A DNA stretch of 49,125 bases from Promethearchaeota archaeon (GTDB lineage: Archaea > Asgardarchaeota > Lokiarchaeia > Sigyniarchaeales > SOKP01), in the NCBI GenBank assembly GCA_019057795.1, contig JAHLWS010000041.1, positions 1 to 49,125 on the forward strand, read 5' to 3'. Positions 27,623 to 36,157 of this stretch are shown here, piece by piece. Position 1 is the stretch's first letter. Every line of letters begins with the position of its first letter. A program made the position numbers and the translations under genes. A model generated the notes under the pieces. That model worked only from the letters and a program-made list of their open reading frames with translations. It did not search any database and was not told the DNA's origin.

Positions 27623-28879
27623 TTAAGAATCAGCCCACAATTGCCCTAAATGAATAATAACTTCTGCAGCTTTTTGTAACGCCAAAGAGGGAATGTGCTC
27701 TTTTCTAGAATGAAATAAAAGACCCCCAGAAAAAATATTTGGTGTTGGAATTCCCATTTCGCTTAGTTTAGAACCATCGGTACCCCCTCTAATAGCTTCA
27801 ATTTTTACATCTAACCCTGCCATTTTAATAGCTTCTTTTGCTAAGTCTACGACTCTCATTTTCTTTTCAATAAATTTTAACATATTTTTGTACTGGTGTT
27901 CAAATTTTAGCTCAATTTTTAAGCCAGGATATCGAAATTCATAGATCTCTTTCAATTTTTGAAGGAATTCCATCCTTTTTTTATTATTTTTTTCATTATG
28001 ATCTCTGATTATTATTTTGGTTTTAGCTTCTTCTTCTGTTCCTCTCAAGTCTCCCATATGATAAAATCCTTCTCGTTCTTCCGTGTGTTCTGGTGATTCA
28101 TGTTCCGGGATTTCACTAAGAAACCGGCATGCTATGTGTATTGCGTTTACCATTAGATTTTTAGCGTAGCCTGGATGCACACTAAGCCCTGTAAAAGTTA
28201 TGTACGCCTTCCATGCGTCAAAACATTCAAATTCCAATTGCCCCATCTCTGATCCATCCATGGTGTAACAGAATTCGGGTAACCTTTTTTTATCAATTTT
28301 TAGCGTTCCTTTTCCTATTTCCTCATCGGGTGTAAAACATACAGTAATAGGTCCGTGTTTTAGTTCTGGAAAACTTTTCCAAGCGGCGCAAGCGGCCATA
28401 ATTTCTGCGATTCCAGCTTTATCGTCGGCACCTAATAATGTATCACCTTCTGAAGTAATGATATCTAAACCAATATATTCCTTCAAAAATGGAGAATCTT
28501 CAACTGTAAGCTCAATTTCCTTATTGCTTACGAATTTTATCGACCTACCATCGTAATTTTTATGGACAACGGGTTTAACGTTTTTCCCGCTCACTGCTGC
28601 TGAAGTATCCATATGGGCTATTAATCCAATTGCTTTAACTTTTTCTAACCCATTACTTGCTGGTAAGTCAGCGTAAACATATCCATACTCGTCATGCATT
28701 ATATTTTCTAGATTTAATTCTTTCAATTCAGCAACTAATACTTTACCTAAATCAAATTGATTTTTAGTTGAAGGATTAGATTGGGAATCTTCGTCGGATG
28801 TAGTCCATATTTGAACATATCTGAAAAATCTATCCATTGCTTCTTTTAGTAAAAATTCTTTTATTTCTTCTGATAACAA
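27623..28879 (-). CDS. pepT: Peptidase T (tripeptide aminopeptidase)
   Basis: PepT is a zinc metallopeptidase (M20B) that removes the N-terminal residue from tripeptides in the cytoplasm. The 418-residue length is typical. Motifs seen: GLIAHMDTSAAVSGKNV with the metal-binding His and Asp, LLGADDKAGIAEIMA, CFTPDEEIGKGTLKID with the catalytic Glu pair, CYTMDGSEMGQLEFE, and IEAIRGGTDGSKLSEMGIPTPNIFSGG near the C-terminus. It is monocistronic here and convergent with the MFS gene, whose stop is 26 bases away. Confidence 0.97.
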   Translation of the reverse strand: MLSEEIKEFLLKEAMDRFFRYVQIWTTSDEDSQSNPSTKNQFDLGKVLVAELKELNLENIMHDEYGYVYADLPASNGLEKVKAIGLIAHMDTSAAVSGKNVKPVVHKNYDGRSIKFVSNKEIELTVEDSPFLKEYIGLDIITSEGDTLLGADDKAGIAEIMAACAAWKSFPELKHGPITVCFTPDEEIGKGTLKIDKKRLPEFCYTMDGSEMGQLEFECFDAWKAYITFTGLSVHPGYAKNLMVNAIHIACRFLSEIPEHESPEHTEEREGFYHMGDLRGTEEEAKTKIIIRDHNEKNNKKRMEFLQKLKEIYEFRYPGLKIELKFEHQYKNMLKFIEKKMRVVDLAKEAIKMAGLDVKIEAIRGGTDGSKLSEMGIPTPNIFSGGLLFHSRKEHIPSLALQKAAEVIIHLGQLWADS

Positions 28880-28942
28880 AATAATCCCATTTAATTAAGT
28901 AAGATTAATAGAATAAGAGTTAAAATATTAAAATTTATTTAA

Positions 28943-29740
28943 TCATTTCCCTTTAAATTTTGGTTCTCGATTTTCCTGAAACGATTTCATTCCTTCTCCA
29001 AAATCGTATGTTGCGATGTTTTTACAGTATAATTTAAATTCGTGTTTTAACGAGGGAAATAACTCGTTATATTGAGAATAGTTAAGCATAGTCTTGTTAT
29101 AACCTAAGCATCTAGTGGGTAGTTTGGCTATAGATTGGATAAATTCCTTAGATTTTTTGCTAAATTCTGATAATGAAAAGACTTTATTCACTAAACCAAT
29201 CGCTAGTGCTTCCTTGGCATCAAGTTGACGTCCCGTTAAAATTATATCTGTTGCTCGTGCGAACCCTACTATTCTCGGAAGAAGCCAACTTGCTCCGCTC
29301 ATAACGCAATGAGCCCGATTAACGCGATGATCTCCAATCTTCAGATTATCTCCTGCTAAACGAAAATCACAGGCGAGTGCTAGTTCCAATCCAGCACCTA
29401 AACAATAACCTCGAAGTAACGCAATAAACGGTTTTTGAATTTCTCTTATTAATCGAATAACTCTCTGATGTGGAAGTTTTGACCCGTCAGCTAATGGCTT
29501 AAACCTTGGCCCTTCGGGACCCATACTCTTTAAATCGTCACCGGAGCTGAAGGATTGCTCATTACCTTCAATAATAAAAGCACGGATTATTTTGTTTTTA
29601 GAATTTAATTCTAAAATATCAATGATTTCCATTAATAGGGGATAGTTCAAAGCGTTTAGTCGTTTCGGGCGATTTAAAGTAATTACTCCGACATTATCCT
29701 CGATTTTAAATATTATGTGCTTGAAATCTTTTTGAACCAT
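28943..29740 (-). CDS. Enoyl-CoA hydratase/isomerase family protein
   Basis: The 265-residue crotonase-fold product has VGVITLNRPKRLNALNYPL at the start, SFSSGDDLKSMG for the CoA oxyanion-hole loop, GYCLGAGLELALACDFRLAG for the second oxyanion loop, and GRQLDAKEALAIGLVNKVF. The position of the second usual catalytic Glu appears as Gly/Ala-rich (MSGASWLLPRIVG), so hydration is not certain. Family members hydrate or isomerise enoyl-CoA. It could serve fatty-acid or amino-acid breakdown with the acyl-CoA ligase at 47250, but the two are far apart. Confidence 0.92.
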   Translation of the reverse strand: MVQKDFKHIIFKIEDNVGVITLNRPKRLNALNYPLLMEIIDILELNSKNKIIRAFIIEGNEQSFSSGDDLKSMGPEGPRFKPLADGSKLPHQRVIRLIREIQKPFIALLRGYCLGAGLELALACDFRLAGDNLKIGDHRVNRAHCVMSGASWLLPRIVGFARATDIILTGRQLDAKEALAIGLVNKVFSLSEFSKKSKEFIQSIAKLPTRCLGYNKTMLNYSQYNELFPSLKHEFKLYCKNIATYDFGEGMKSFQENREPKFKGK

Positions 29741-29869
29741 TATAATCGTCTTATTAAAATACCATTTAAAATTAAAATTTGTTATTATTTTTATTAATTT
29801 ACGATCCTTAATTACATATCATTATAAAAATGCTGAAAGTCTCAAAAAAAGAAAAGAAAAAATAAGAAA

Positions 29870-30544
29870 TTACCAAATCGCGAATTTTTCATCAATTTTT
29901 AATCCAAAAACAACTAAATAAGGTATTAATAAATCCCATACACTCGTTTCTGCATTAATAACGATCACTCCAATAATTATCGCTGCCCAACCGGATATAT
30001 CAGGTAACCACATAAAGCTTAAATCAACAAATGCTAACATGTCTGCAAACAATGTTATGAACAATAAATAATTGAATAACATCATAATACCTATTCTTAA
30101 GATTATTCCAAATATTCCGTATACAATGTAATTTCTAAGATTTTTTATTTTTTGTATGTTTCTAGCTCTTTCTTTTGTTTTATATAATTTTAAAAACATA
30201 ATAGGGACTATGATAAGGGCAACTGTTGCCGATAATTTCATCAAAGGGCCAATTGGTGCAAACGGATCAAATGGCATTAAACCAAATGTTCCAAGAACGC
30301 AACAAAGTAATCCAGATCTTGCCCCAAATATTAAAAAACACATTACCCATATTATTGACACCGGATCTATAATAGCAATCCCCCATACCGGAATTCTCGG
30401 AACAATTGGTGTTACAAATGCCGCGAACACTATAGAAAGAGCTCCAAATAAGGCAGCGCCGGCTATTTGTAAGACTAATTGAGATGATTTAGACATCTGC
30501 GTTTCTCTTTCTTCAGATATTTGTTCTTCTGTTTTGTCAACCAT
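29870..30544 (-). CDS. ECF-type transporter S component-like membrane protein
   Basis: A 224-residue protein with five to six membrane segments: about 25-45, 55-75, 77-92, 100-117, 140-165 and 180-198. The opening ALFGALSIVFAAFV followed by IDPVSIIWVMCFLIFGARSGLLCCVLGTFGL resembles S components of energy-coupling-factor transporters, which bind vitamins or metals. No ATPase or T component sits nearby, so it would be of the shared-module type. The ligand cannot be inferred, and the identification is moderate. Confidence 0.6.
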   Translation of the reverse strand: MVDKTEEQISEERETQMSKSSQLVLQIAGAALFGALSIVFAAFVTPIVPRIPVWGIAIIDPVSIIWVMCFLIFGARSGLLCCVLGTFGLMPFDPFAPIGPLMKLSATVALIIVPIMFLKLYKTKERARNIQKIKNLRNYIVYGIFGIILRIGIMMLFNYLLFITLFADMLAFVDLSFMWLPDISGWAAIIIGVIVINAETSVWDLLIPYLVVFGLKIDEKFAIW

Positions 30545-30809
30545 TTTAATTCAATTTATTAAATTATTATTTGTTATGAATTGAAATTTACTCTCAATTA
30601 AAAGAGTTATTTAATGACTTATTCGTTAAATTTATGGATTTAATTAAAAATGAGCTTAATTTTATTTAGTTTTTATTGGAAAATATTTTAATAGATTTCC
30701 GAAAATGGTATTCAAACTTCCATATTAGCTATATATTATCTCTAACATCTGTTTAAATGAATATTTTCTCTACCCAAAAAAGAGTAGATAATTTTCATTC
30801 CAAGATTAT

Positions 30810-32171
30810 TCATTTCAAAAACTTTTTTTCTTTAGCGTCCAATTCAAACCAATCACCTACGTCTTTTAGCTGTTTCCTTGAAGAATTACATAATGTTTTT
30901 AAGAATGGGATAAAATCTTGAACCACTTCAATATCTGAGATTTTGTACTTCTTTTGAATTTTTTCCACTAATAACTTTTCATTTGTTGATAAAGAAAAAA
31001 AGCCAGTAGATGTGAACCTTGGAAACATTATTCTACGAAAACCTTCATCCTCCCTTCTCCGCTTTCTTGATAAAACAACGCCACCAGCAAAAAGATCGTA
31101 AAAGTAAGGTAGTAACGACCAATACTGGTTTTTACGGATTCTACCAAAGATTTCGTCTGCTAAAGATAAGTTTTCTAAAGCCTGAGCGATTTCCTTGTTA
31201 ATTCTGATAAATGTAGGAAGGCTTTCGTTTACCCATTTATATAATAAATTATAATCTACATCTGATTTATCCGTTAAACTTCGAGCTTCAATTAATGTGT
31301 TAGTTTTTTGAAATAAATCTCTAATTAAAGAAAAAATTTCTTCCGTACTATCCCTATTTAGCTTCAAAATCAACTCTTTAGCGTCCCTATCTAAAGAGCC
31401 TTGACTTATGCCTTGTAAATCGTTAATAACTCCGCGCAAATCTCCGTGGTTTTTTTCAACAATTAAGCTTAAATCTTTTTCGCTCAAGTTTGAAATCTTT
31501 TCTTTTTTAATTATTTTTCTCGCGATTTTCGACACTTCTTCGTTAGATAATGGGTATATTTCAAATTTTTTTACTTTCTTGTATAATGACTGAAGGTTTT
31601 GTTTGTATTCATTAGAACACATAATAATAGGAAATTGCGTATCTTCTATAAGCTTTAATATCGTTGGAACTGCCCCTCTATCAGTTACTCCGTAAATTCC
31701 GTCAATTTCATCTATTAAAATCAATTTTTTTTTACTTTCGACTATAAAATCCATAATCCCTCGAGATTTTGTAGTTTCGCTTAATTTGGCTTCTAAATCA
31801 CTTCTAGTTCGAGTATCTGAGGCATTAGTCTCCACAACCTCCATATTCAGATCATTTGCTAAAGCATATGCTATGGTAGTTTTCCCCACTCCTGGAGGCC
31901 CCTCAAGTAAGGCTGCTGCTTTGTCAGAGGCTAATTTTAGCTCTTCTTTATGATCTTTTTCTTCGTGAGTTCGATTATATGCTCGAATTTTTTTATTTGT
32001 TTCGTTAATTTTTCTTTTTTCTTTAAAAAAGTTTACTACAAAACGGTGTAATTCTTCTGTCAAATCAACTTTGTGGCCACCAACTTTAGCAGTAGGTGGT
32101 GCCATCTCCTTAATTGACTTTGGCCTGTATTTTTCCACCCATGTAGTATTTGAATTAGTAGTTATTGCCAT
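30810..32171 (-). CDS. rfcL: Replication factor C large subunit
   Basis: RFC loads the PCNA clamp. I use the ATG at 32171 (453 residues), with AGGTGG about five bases upstream; a GTG three codons earlier overlaps that site. Near the N-terminus is TTWVEKYRPKSIKEM (RFC box II). Walker A is LEGPPGVGKTT, then VETNASDTRT, Walker B is LILIDEIDGIYG, and a helical collar domain follows. The spacing from VEKYRP to the P-loop is about 65 residues, longer than usual because of a Lys/Glu-rich insert (KEKRKINETNKKIRAYNRT). It is the third of three adjacent clamp-loader genes. A KKFLK tail resembles the C-terminus of archaeal RFC large subunits, although a canonical PIP box is not obvious. Confidence 0.93.
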   Translation of the reverse strand: MAITTNSNTTWVEKYRPKSIKEMAPPTAKVGGHKVDLTEELHRFVVNFFKEKRKINETNKKIRAYNRTHEEKDHKEELKLASDKAAALLEGPPGVGKTTIAYALANDLNMEVVETNASDTRTRSDLEAKLSETTKSRGIMDFIVESKKKLILIDEIDGIYGVTDRGAVPTILKLIEDTQFPIIMCSNEYKQNLQSLYKKVKKFEIYPLSNEEVSKIARKIIKKEKISNLSEKDLSLIVEKNHGDLRGVINDLQGISQGSLDRDAKELILKLNRDSTEEIFSLIRDLFQKTNTLIEARSLTDKSDVDYNLLYKWVNESLPTFIRINKEIAQALENLSLADEIFGRIRKNQYWSLLPYFYDLFAGGVVLSRKRRREDEGFRRIMFPRFTSTGFFSLSTNEKLLVEKIQKKYKISDIEVVQDFIPFLKTLCNSSRKQLKDVGDWFELDAKEKKFLK

Positions 32172-32180
32172 ATAACCCAC

Positions 32181-33227
32181 CTAAATAAATTCTGAAAAAT
32201 AACAGATTTTTGCTAGTAAATTCGAAACTTGAATATCGACATCTCTTCCTTCAATCGCTCTAAAGTCAGCTTCCGCTATTAAATTTATCAATTTACTTCT
32301 AGAGTACTTACTTAAAGGTATTTTTGTAAGCTCGGTTAGCAAAATTTTAAACATTTCTTGAGAATTAAATTTATAATTTGTTTGAATTTTTCGAGATAGT
32401 TCTCGCGCTTTAGGAAAGTCTCCTCTGAAACACATTAATAGAAGGCTTCTTATCATGTCCTTTTGAGAATTTATTGAATTTTCGTATAATTTGTCTAAGT
32501 CAATAACATCTCCACTTATAGAGCAAAGCTGTAACAAATCTATCGCACGCGAGAGTTTCCCTCCTGTGGTTTTGTAAAGAAATTCTATAACCTCGCGTTT
32601 AATTTTTAGGGATTCTTTTTGAGCAATGTCAAGTATAAGGCTTTCAAAAGAGCTATAATTAACTGGTGAAACTAAAAATATTTGGCATCGACTCATTATT
32701 GGATCAATTATTTTTGAAATTTTAGTCGTAATTAATATCATTCTACAATTAGTGCCATAAATTTCCATTAATCTCCGAAAAGCTTGTTGATTAGATCCTA
32801 AATAATCAAAATTTTTTACAATTAGAATTTTAAACGGAACATCCCCTAACACTTTTAATTGAACAAACGGCTTAATTTTAACCTGTATAAATGCGGGAGT
32901 AGATATTGTTTTTCCTGCCAAACTTCCTAACCTACTAGTTGATATGTGTGCATTTGAGCGAGCTTGTTTCATCTCTTCGCTTGTTAAAGGAACATTTGCG
33001 TAAACTAATTTAAAATTTGTATTATAATACCCCCCCAAGAATTCTCTCGAAAAAAGGCGCGCAATTGTTGTTTTTCCAATACCTTTGGCTCCTATGAATA
33101 ACAGGTGTGGAAAGTTTCTACTTTTAATATATTCCTTTAATCTTTCTTTAATGTCCTCTCTACCACATACACCATCCAAAATCATCGGCAAATATTTAAT
33201 GCGCCATATAGGAATTTCTGAAAGCAA
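32181..33227 (-). CDS. Divergent RFC subunit with degraded Walker B
   Basis: The 348-residue protein aligns by eye with RFC small subunits. It has PIWRIKYLPMILDG at the VEKYRP position, an intact P-loop GAKGIGKTT (46-54), but ILIVKNFDYL (133-142) replaces the DEAD-type Walker B, and the ELNASD segment is gone. The arginine finger SRC is kept (179-181, IIDPIMSRCQIF), and the helical collar is present. It should therefore give an arginine finger to a neighbour but not hydrolyse ATP well itself. The start is a TTG at 33227 after GGGAGG. It lies between rfcS and rfcL and ends one base before the RFC-large reading frame region. Confidence 0.8.
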   Translation of the reverse strand: MLSEIPIWRIKYLPMILDGVCGREDIKERLKEYIKSRNFPHLLFIGAKGIGKTTIARLFSREFLGGYYNTNFKLVYANVPLTSEEMKQARSNAHISTSRLGSLAGKTISTPAFIQVKIKPFVQLKVLGDVPFKILIVKNFDYLGSNQQAFRRLMEIYGTNCRMILITTKISKIIDPIMSRCQIFLVSPVNYSSFESLILDIAQKESLKIKREVIEFLYKTTGGKLSRAIDLLQLCSISGDVIDLDKLYENSINSQKDMIRSLLLMCFRGDFPKARELSRKIQTNYKFNSQEMFKILLTELTKIPLSKYSRSKLINLIAEADFRAIEGRDVDIQVSNLLAKICYFSEFI

Positions 33228-33253
33228 GCCCCTTTCCTCCCTGATTATAAAAA

Positions 33254-34249
33254 TTAAGTGTCTATTTTGATATTTCTTATCAATTCACCAATCAAAGCAA
33301 GCAATTGAATTTTCGTATCTGCTCCTTGGCTAATTCTATAATCTATATCTCCGATAAAAGCAACTAATTTGTGATAATTGCTCGATTCTATATTTAGACC
33401 ACCTATTCTTTCCATTATTTGTCTTAGGAAATTTCTACTGTCTAAATTTTCAATTGTAAGAAAAATTTTTCTCGCTCCCTCAAAATTTTTAGAATGAAGC
33501 GTTTTAATTAACTTTTCTAACGTTGAATCATCTAAAAAACCGGAAATCTTTAAAATTTCGTTTAAATCTAAATTGTCTAACAACTCAAGTGCAACTGACA
33601 TTTGTAAAGTATTAATAGCTTTTCTTAAATCGCCTCCTGCGATAAAAAATAACGCTTCATAAAATTCATTTACTTGAGTTTGGGGAATTTGTAATTTTTC
33701 TTGTTCTGAAATGAACATTAATCGCTCTATTATTTTCTCCTTAGGTAATTTAGCAAACCTAAATACTGCACACCTTGAAATAATTGGATCGATTATTCTA
33801 TTGATATAATTGCATATTAATATAAATTTCACGCTACTTGATGCCTTTTCTATAATTCTCCTGAGTGCTTGCTGAACTTGTTTGGGTATATTGTCCGCTT
33901 CGTCAAGAATTATAACTTTTAACATATCATCCCCAACAACTAGATTTTGATTTACAAAACCTTTAATTGCGTTTCTAACGTAGTCCATTCTTACGGTGTC
34001 TGATGCGTTCAACTCTAAAACATTTGCAAAATAATTCTGTTTTTTAATCACATTTTTAGCAATAATTAATGCTGTGCTTGTTTTACCCGTGCCCGCAGGA
34101 CCAGTAAAAATCATATGGGGCATATTACCGTTTTTTACGAAATTTTTTAAGTTATTAATAGCGATATTTTGGCTTACAATTTCATCAAACGAATTAGGTC
34201 TATATTTTTCCACCCAAGGAGTTTCTAAATCGATCAAGGTACAAATCAT
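33254..34249 (-). CDS. rfcS: Replication factor C small subunit
   Basis: This 331-residue subunit forms the arc of the PCNA clamp loader. Motifs: PWVEKYRPNSFDEIV (11-25), Walker A GPAGTGKTS (50-58), ELNASDTVRMDYVRN, Walker B VIILDEAD (112-119), and SRC at 158-160 (arginine finger). The C-terminal collar is present, and the length matches archaeal RFC small subunits. It is followed closely by the divergent RFC gene (27 bases) and preceded by a GNAT gene whose stop is 15 bases upstream; all four genes appear to form one operon. Confidence 0.95.
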   Translation of the reverse strand: MICTLIDLETPWVEKYRPNSFDEIVSQNIAINNLKNFVKNGNMPHMIFTGPAGTGKTSTALIIAKNVIKKQNYFANVLELNASDTVRMDYVRNAIKGFVNQNLVVGDDMLKVIILDEADNIPKQVQQALRRIIEKASSSVKFILICNYINRIIDPIISRCAVFRFAKLPKEKIIERLMFISEQEKLQIPQTQVNEFYEALFFIAGGDLRKAINTLQMSVALELLDNLDLNEILKISGFLDDSTLEKLIKTLHSKNFEGARKIFLTIENLDSRNFLRQIMERIGGLNIESSNYHKLVAFIGDIDYRISQGADTKIQLLALIGELIRNIKIDT

Positions 34250-34264
34250 TCTATATTTCTGCTT

Positions 34265-34741
34265 TTAATCTTCAAGGTTTTCTTTCGAGAGATCTAGTTC
34301 CAAAACCTCGTATACTTTCTTAAAATGCATCTTTATGTAAAGATTAGCCGCTTCCTTCGCTTTTTCTTTAATATTTACTTTTATTTTTTCTACTTTTATC
34401 TTCTGTAAATGTTCAATAGCTTTTCTAACAAGTAATTCGCCTATGCCTTGCCCCCTGTATCCCTCTTTAAGAAACACTTGTTTAATATACCCCTCAGAAG
34501 CACCAAATGGATCGATTCGCAACTCCGCGATAATCATACCGATAACTTCGTTATCTTTATCTTCATCTATCGCTATTAAAATACCATGTCTCTGTAAAGG
34601 ATCATAAAGCCGTCTGCGGATGCCCCAATCAAACCGTTTGGGATCAAATTTATCTCCAAATCTTGAAATCAATAATTTCATTAAAGCTTGCAAAGAATCA
34701 ATTTGATCTGGTGTAGCATTTTCAATTCTAATATTATTCAT
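34265..34741 (-). CDS. GNAT-family N-acetyltransferase
   Basis: The 158-residue product uses acetyl-CoA to acetylate an amino group. The acetyl-CoA-binding motif A is IKQVFLKEGYRGQGIGELLVRKAIEHLQ, with the R/Q-x-x-G-x-G/A site as RGQGIG, followed by KVNIKEKAKEAANLYIKMHFKKVYEVLELDL. This gene is the first of the RFC operon. The substrate is unknown; RimI-like proteins acetylate protein N-termini, but the match is not specific enough to name this one. Confidence 0.9.
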   Translation of the reverse strand: MNNIRIENATPDQIDSLQALMKLLISRFGDKFDPKRFDWGIRRRLYDPLQRHGILIAIDEDKDNEVIGMIIAELRIDPFGASEGYIKQVFLKEGYRGQGIGELLVRKAIEHLQKIKVEKIKVNIKEKAKEAANLYIKMHFKKVYEVLELDLSKENLED

Positions 34742-34892
34742 ATTAAATCAACGAGAAAATCATAATTATTAACAATCAATTATTAATTAATTTTTCAAAA
34801 TTTATATTTTCTTGATTACAGTTAATAAAAATCATGAAAAATATGTAATTTTATTCAATGAATTTATATTAATTTTTACAAAATAAGAAAAT

Positions 34893-35174
34893 TTAGCGGG
34901 CTGAAACGCCATCCCATGCTTTTACTTCAGGATCCTCATATCCACACACACTACATTTTTGGTTTACTTCCCATGCTTCTAATGCAGGATGAACTCTCGT
35001 AAAAAGCGACCCACACTGCTGGCATACCAAATATTTAGCTCCACAGCCATCGCACATCTTTAATTGCCCTTTTTCAACGAACCGAAATGTCCTTGACATC
35101 CAGTCGTCGTTAACTAATCGAAAGGTCTCTCCACCACATTGAATACAATGTTTTCCATCAAATTCTTCTCCCAT
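34893..35174 (-). CDS. Double zinc-ribbon protein (93 aa)
   Basis: The protein has four C-x2-C pairs: CIQC, CDGC, CQQC and CSVC, enough for two zinc sites, in a layout of CxxC-x28-CxxC-x6-CxxC-x21-CxxC. The ATG follows AAGTGAT with three bases spacing, a strong ribosome site. The fold suggests a nucleic-acid-binding or protein-interaction module; the second half with LVCQQCGSLF looks like a rubredoxin-like knuckle. I do not recognise a named family. It is monocistronic by appearance. Confidence 0.8.
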   Translation of the reverse strand: MGEEFDGKHCIQCGGETFRLVNDDWMSRTFRFVEKGQLKMCDGCGAKYLVCQQCGSLFTRVHPALEAWEVNQKCSVCGYEDPEVKAWDGVSAR

Positions 35175-35324
35175 ATAATCACTTCAAATGTTTTTTAAGA
35201 ATTTTAACTTCAAATTTTATAAATAGTTAATAGAGTTTATATTTAAAAAATTAAAGTTTTTTACATTTAAAATTGCTTCGATAAATAGTATTTAAATTAT
35301 AAGAGAAAAAAAAATGATATAAAA

Positions 35325-35648
35325 TTACATTTCTAACTTTTTAACGGTTCCGCTTGTAGCCACTTCAGGATTAACTTTTTCCAATTCACCAATTAATTGA
35401 AAAACCTTATCGTCATTTAAAGCTTCTCCAAATTTTACCAACATTTCTTTAGATCCAACAAATAAGCCCTTTCTTTTCATCGGTTTACCATCATCCTTTA
35501 GAGGATTAATTTCTAGGAATAGTAATGCTGGTCTAGTTTTAGTAGCAGGGACCTTTACTACAAAAACTCCAGGTACAGGAGCTTCCATTTTTTCCCAATC
35601 AGCTGCGTTTTTTAGATGGTTTCTTAACTGAGTTTCTATATCAGCCAT
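35325..35648 (-). CDS. Small conserved-looking protein of unknown function
   Basis: The 107-residue product begins MADIETQLRNHLKNAADWEKM, with an N-terminal helix, then strands VPGVFVVKVPATK and ALLFLEINPLKDDG, then helices. No cysteine, signal peptide or membrane segment is seen. I start it at the ATG at 35648, with GAAGTGAT five bases upstream; a TTG two codons earlier overlaps that site. The composition is balanced and the strand/helix pattern regular, so it is surely a real folded protein, perhaps a small roadblock- or PH-like domain, but I cannot name it. Confidence 0.7.
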   Translation of the reverse strand: MADIETQLRNHLKNAADWEKMEAPVPGVFVVKVPATKTRPALLFLEINPLKDDGKPMKRKGLFVGSKEMLVKFGEALNDDKVFQLIGELEKVNPEVATSGTVKKLEM

Positions 35649-35691
35649 ATTCAATCACTTCTTTTTTAATTTGAAATTTATATTTTATATG

Positions 35692-35701
35692 TTACATGTA
35701 A
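35692..35701. promoter_or_regulatory. Perfect palindrome TTACATGTAA
   Basis: A 10-base perfect palindrome lies 44 bases upstream of the gene at 35325-35648, in its likely promoter region. It is the right kind of size for a dimeric regulator such as the ribbon-helix-helix protein encoded at 35944. No second copy was noticed. Confidence 0.3.
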
Positions 35702-35863
35702 GACATAAGATATATATTATTTTCTAATATAAAATTTATGATATATAATATTTGAAGGTCAAGGTCTTATTTGAACAGAGAGAAATCCCAAACTGATTAA
35801 ATCTCCCAATAGAGACTCTATTTTTTTTCGTCGGATTTCTTGGGGTCGATTTCCATTAAAAAG

Positions 35864-35871
35864 TTTAAATA
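35864..35871 (+). promoter_or_regulatory. TATA box of the ribbon-helix-helix gene
   Basis: AAAAAGTTTAAATA holds an A-rich BRE followed by TTTAAATA. Transcription about 25 bases downstream would start near 35893, after the TTG at 35890 and before the GGTGAT at 35934, which supports the downstream start chosen for the gene. Confidence 0.5.
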
Positions 35872-35943
35872 TCACCTCCGTATATATAATTGTATAGAAA
35901 AACGAAGAGTTTTTACAAAGAACTCAAAAATTTGGTGATTAAA

Positions 35944-36147
35944 ATAAAGTTAATTTCAGTAAATTTACCCGAAAATTATTTAAAGGTTTTAGAAGTGCTC
36001 GTTTCGGAGGGCAAGTTTCCAAATCGAAGCGAAGCAATACGAGTCGGAATTAGAGACTTGATTAGGACGGAGTATCTTATAGAGCAGTCAGTGAGGAGTA
36101 AATTTAGTCAAAATTTAATAGAAACTGAGATTGAAAGCGAAATTTAG
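35944..36147 (+). CDS. Ribbon-helix-helix (CopG/NikR-like) regulator
   Basis: The conserved part reads KLISVNLPENYLKVLEVL, a strand for pairing in the DNA groove, then helices with FPNRSEAIRVGIRDLIRTE, the typical RHH fold of about 45 residues, and a short acidic tail. These proteins bind operators as dimers of dimers. GGTGAT (35934-35939) stands four bases before an ATA at 35944, which gives the canonical MKLISVNLPE N-terminus if ATA is read as Met; the next ATG is not present in this frame. A TTG at 35890 would add 18 residues but lies outside the predicted transcript. It is oriented away from the 35325 gene, which it may regulate. Confidence 0.8.
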   Translation: MKLISVNLPENYLKVLEVLVSEGKFPNRSEAIRVGIRDLIRTEYLIEQSVRSKFSQNLIETEIESEI

Positions 36148-36157
36148 AAATTAAACT

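Noticed and set aside
30769..30788. Inverted repeat TCTAC/GTAGA downstream of rfcL
   Set aside because: Only five base pairs; too weak to call a terminator or operator.
30545..30809. 265-base gap searched for a gene or RNA
   Set aside because: Very AT-rich with no ribosome site, no protein-like frame and no GC-rich fold; treated as promoter and terminator space.
35739..35796. Possible C/D box RNA (ATGATA ... CTGA)
   Set aside because: Only loose C and D boxes about 50 bases apart and no internal C'/D' pair; expected by chance in such AT-rich sequence.
35871..35879. Plus strand ATCACCTCC, identical to the 16S rRNA 3' end
   Set aside because: It is simply the complement of a Shine-Dalgarno on the minus strand; there is no rRNA here.
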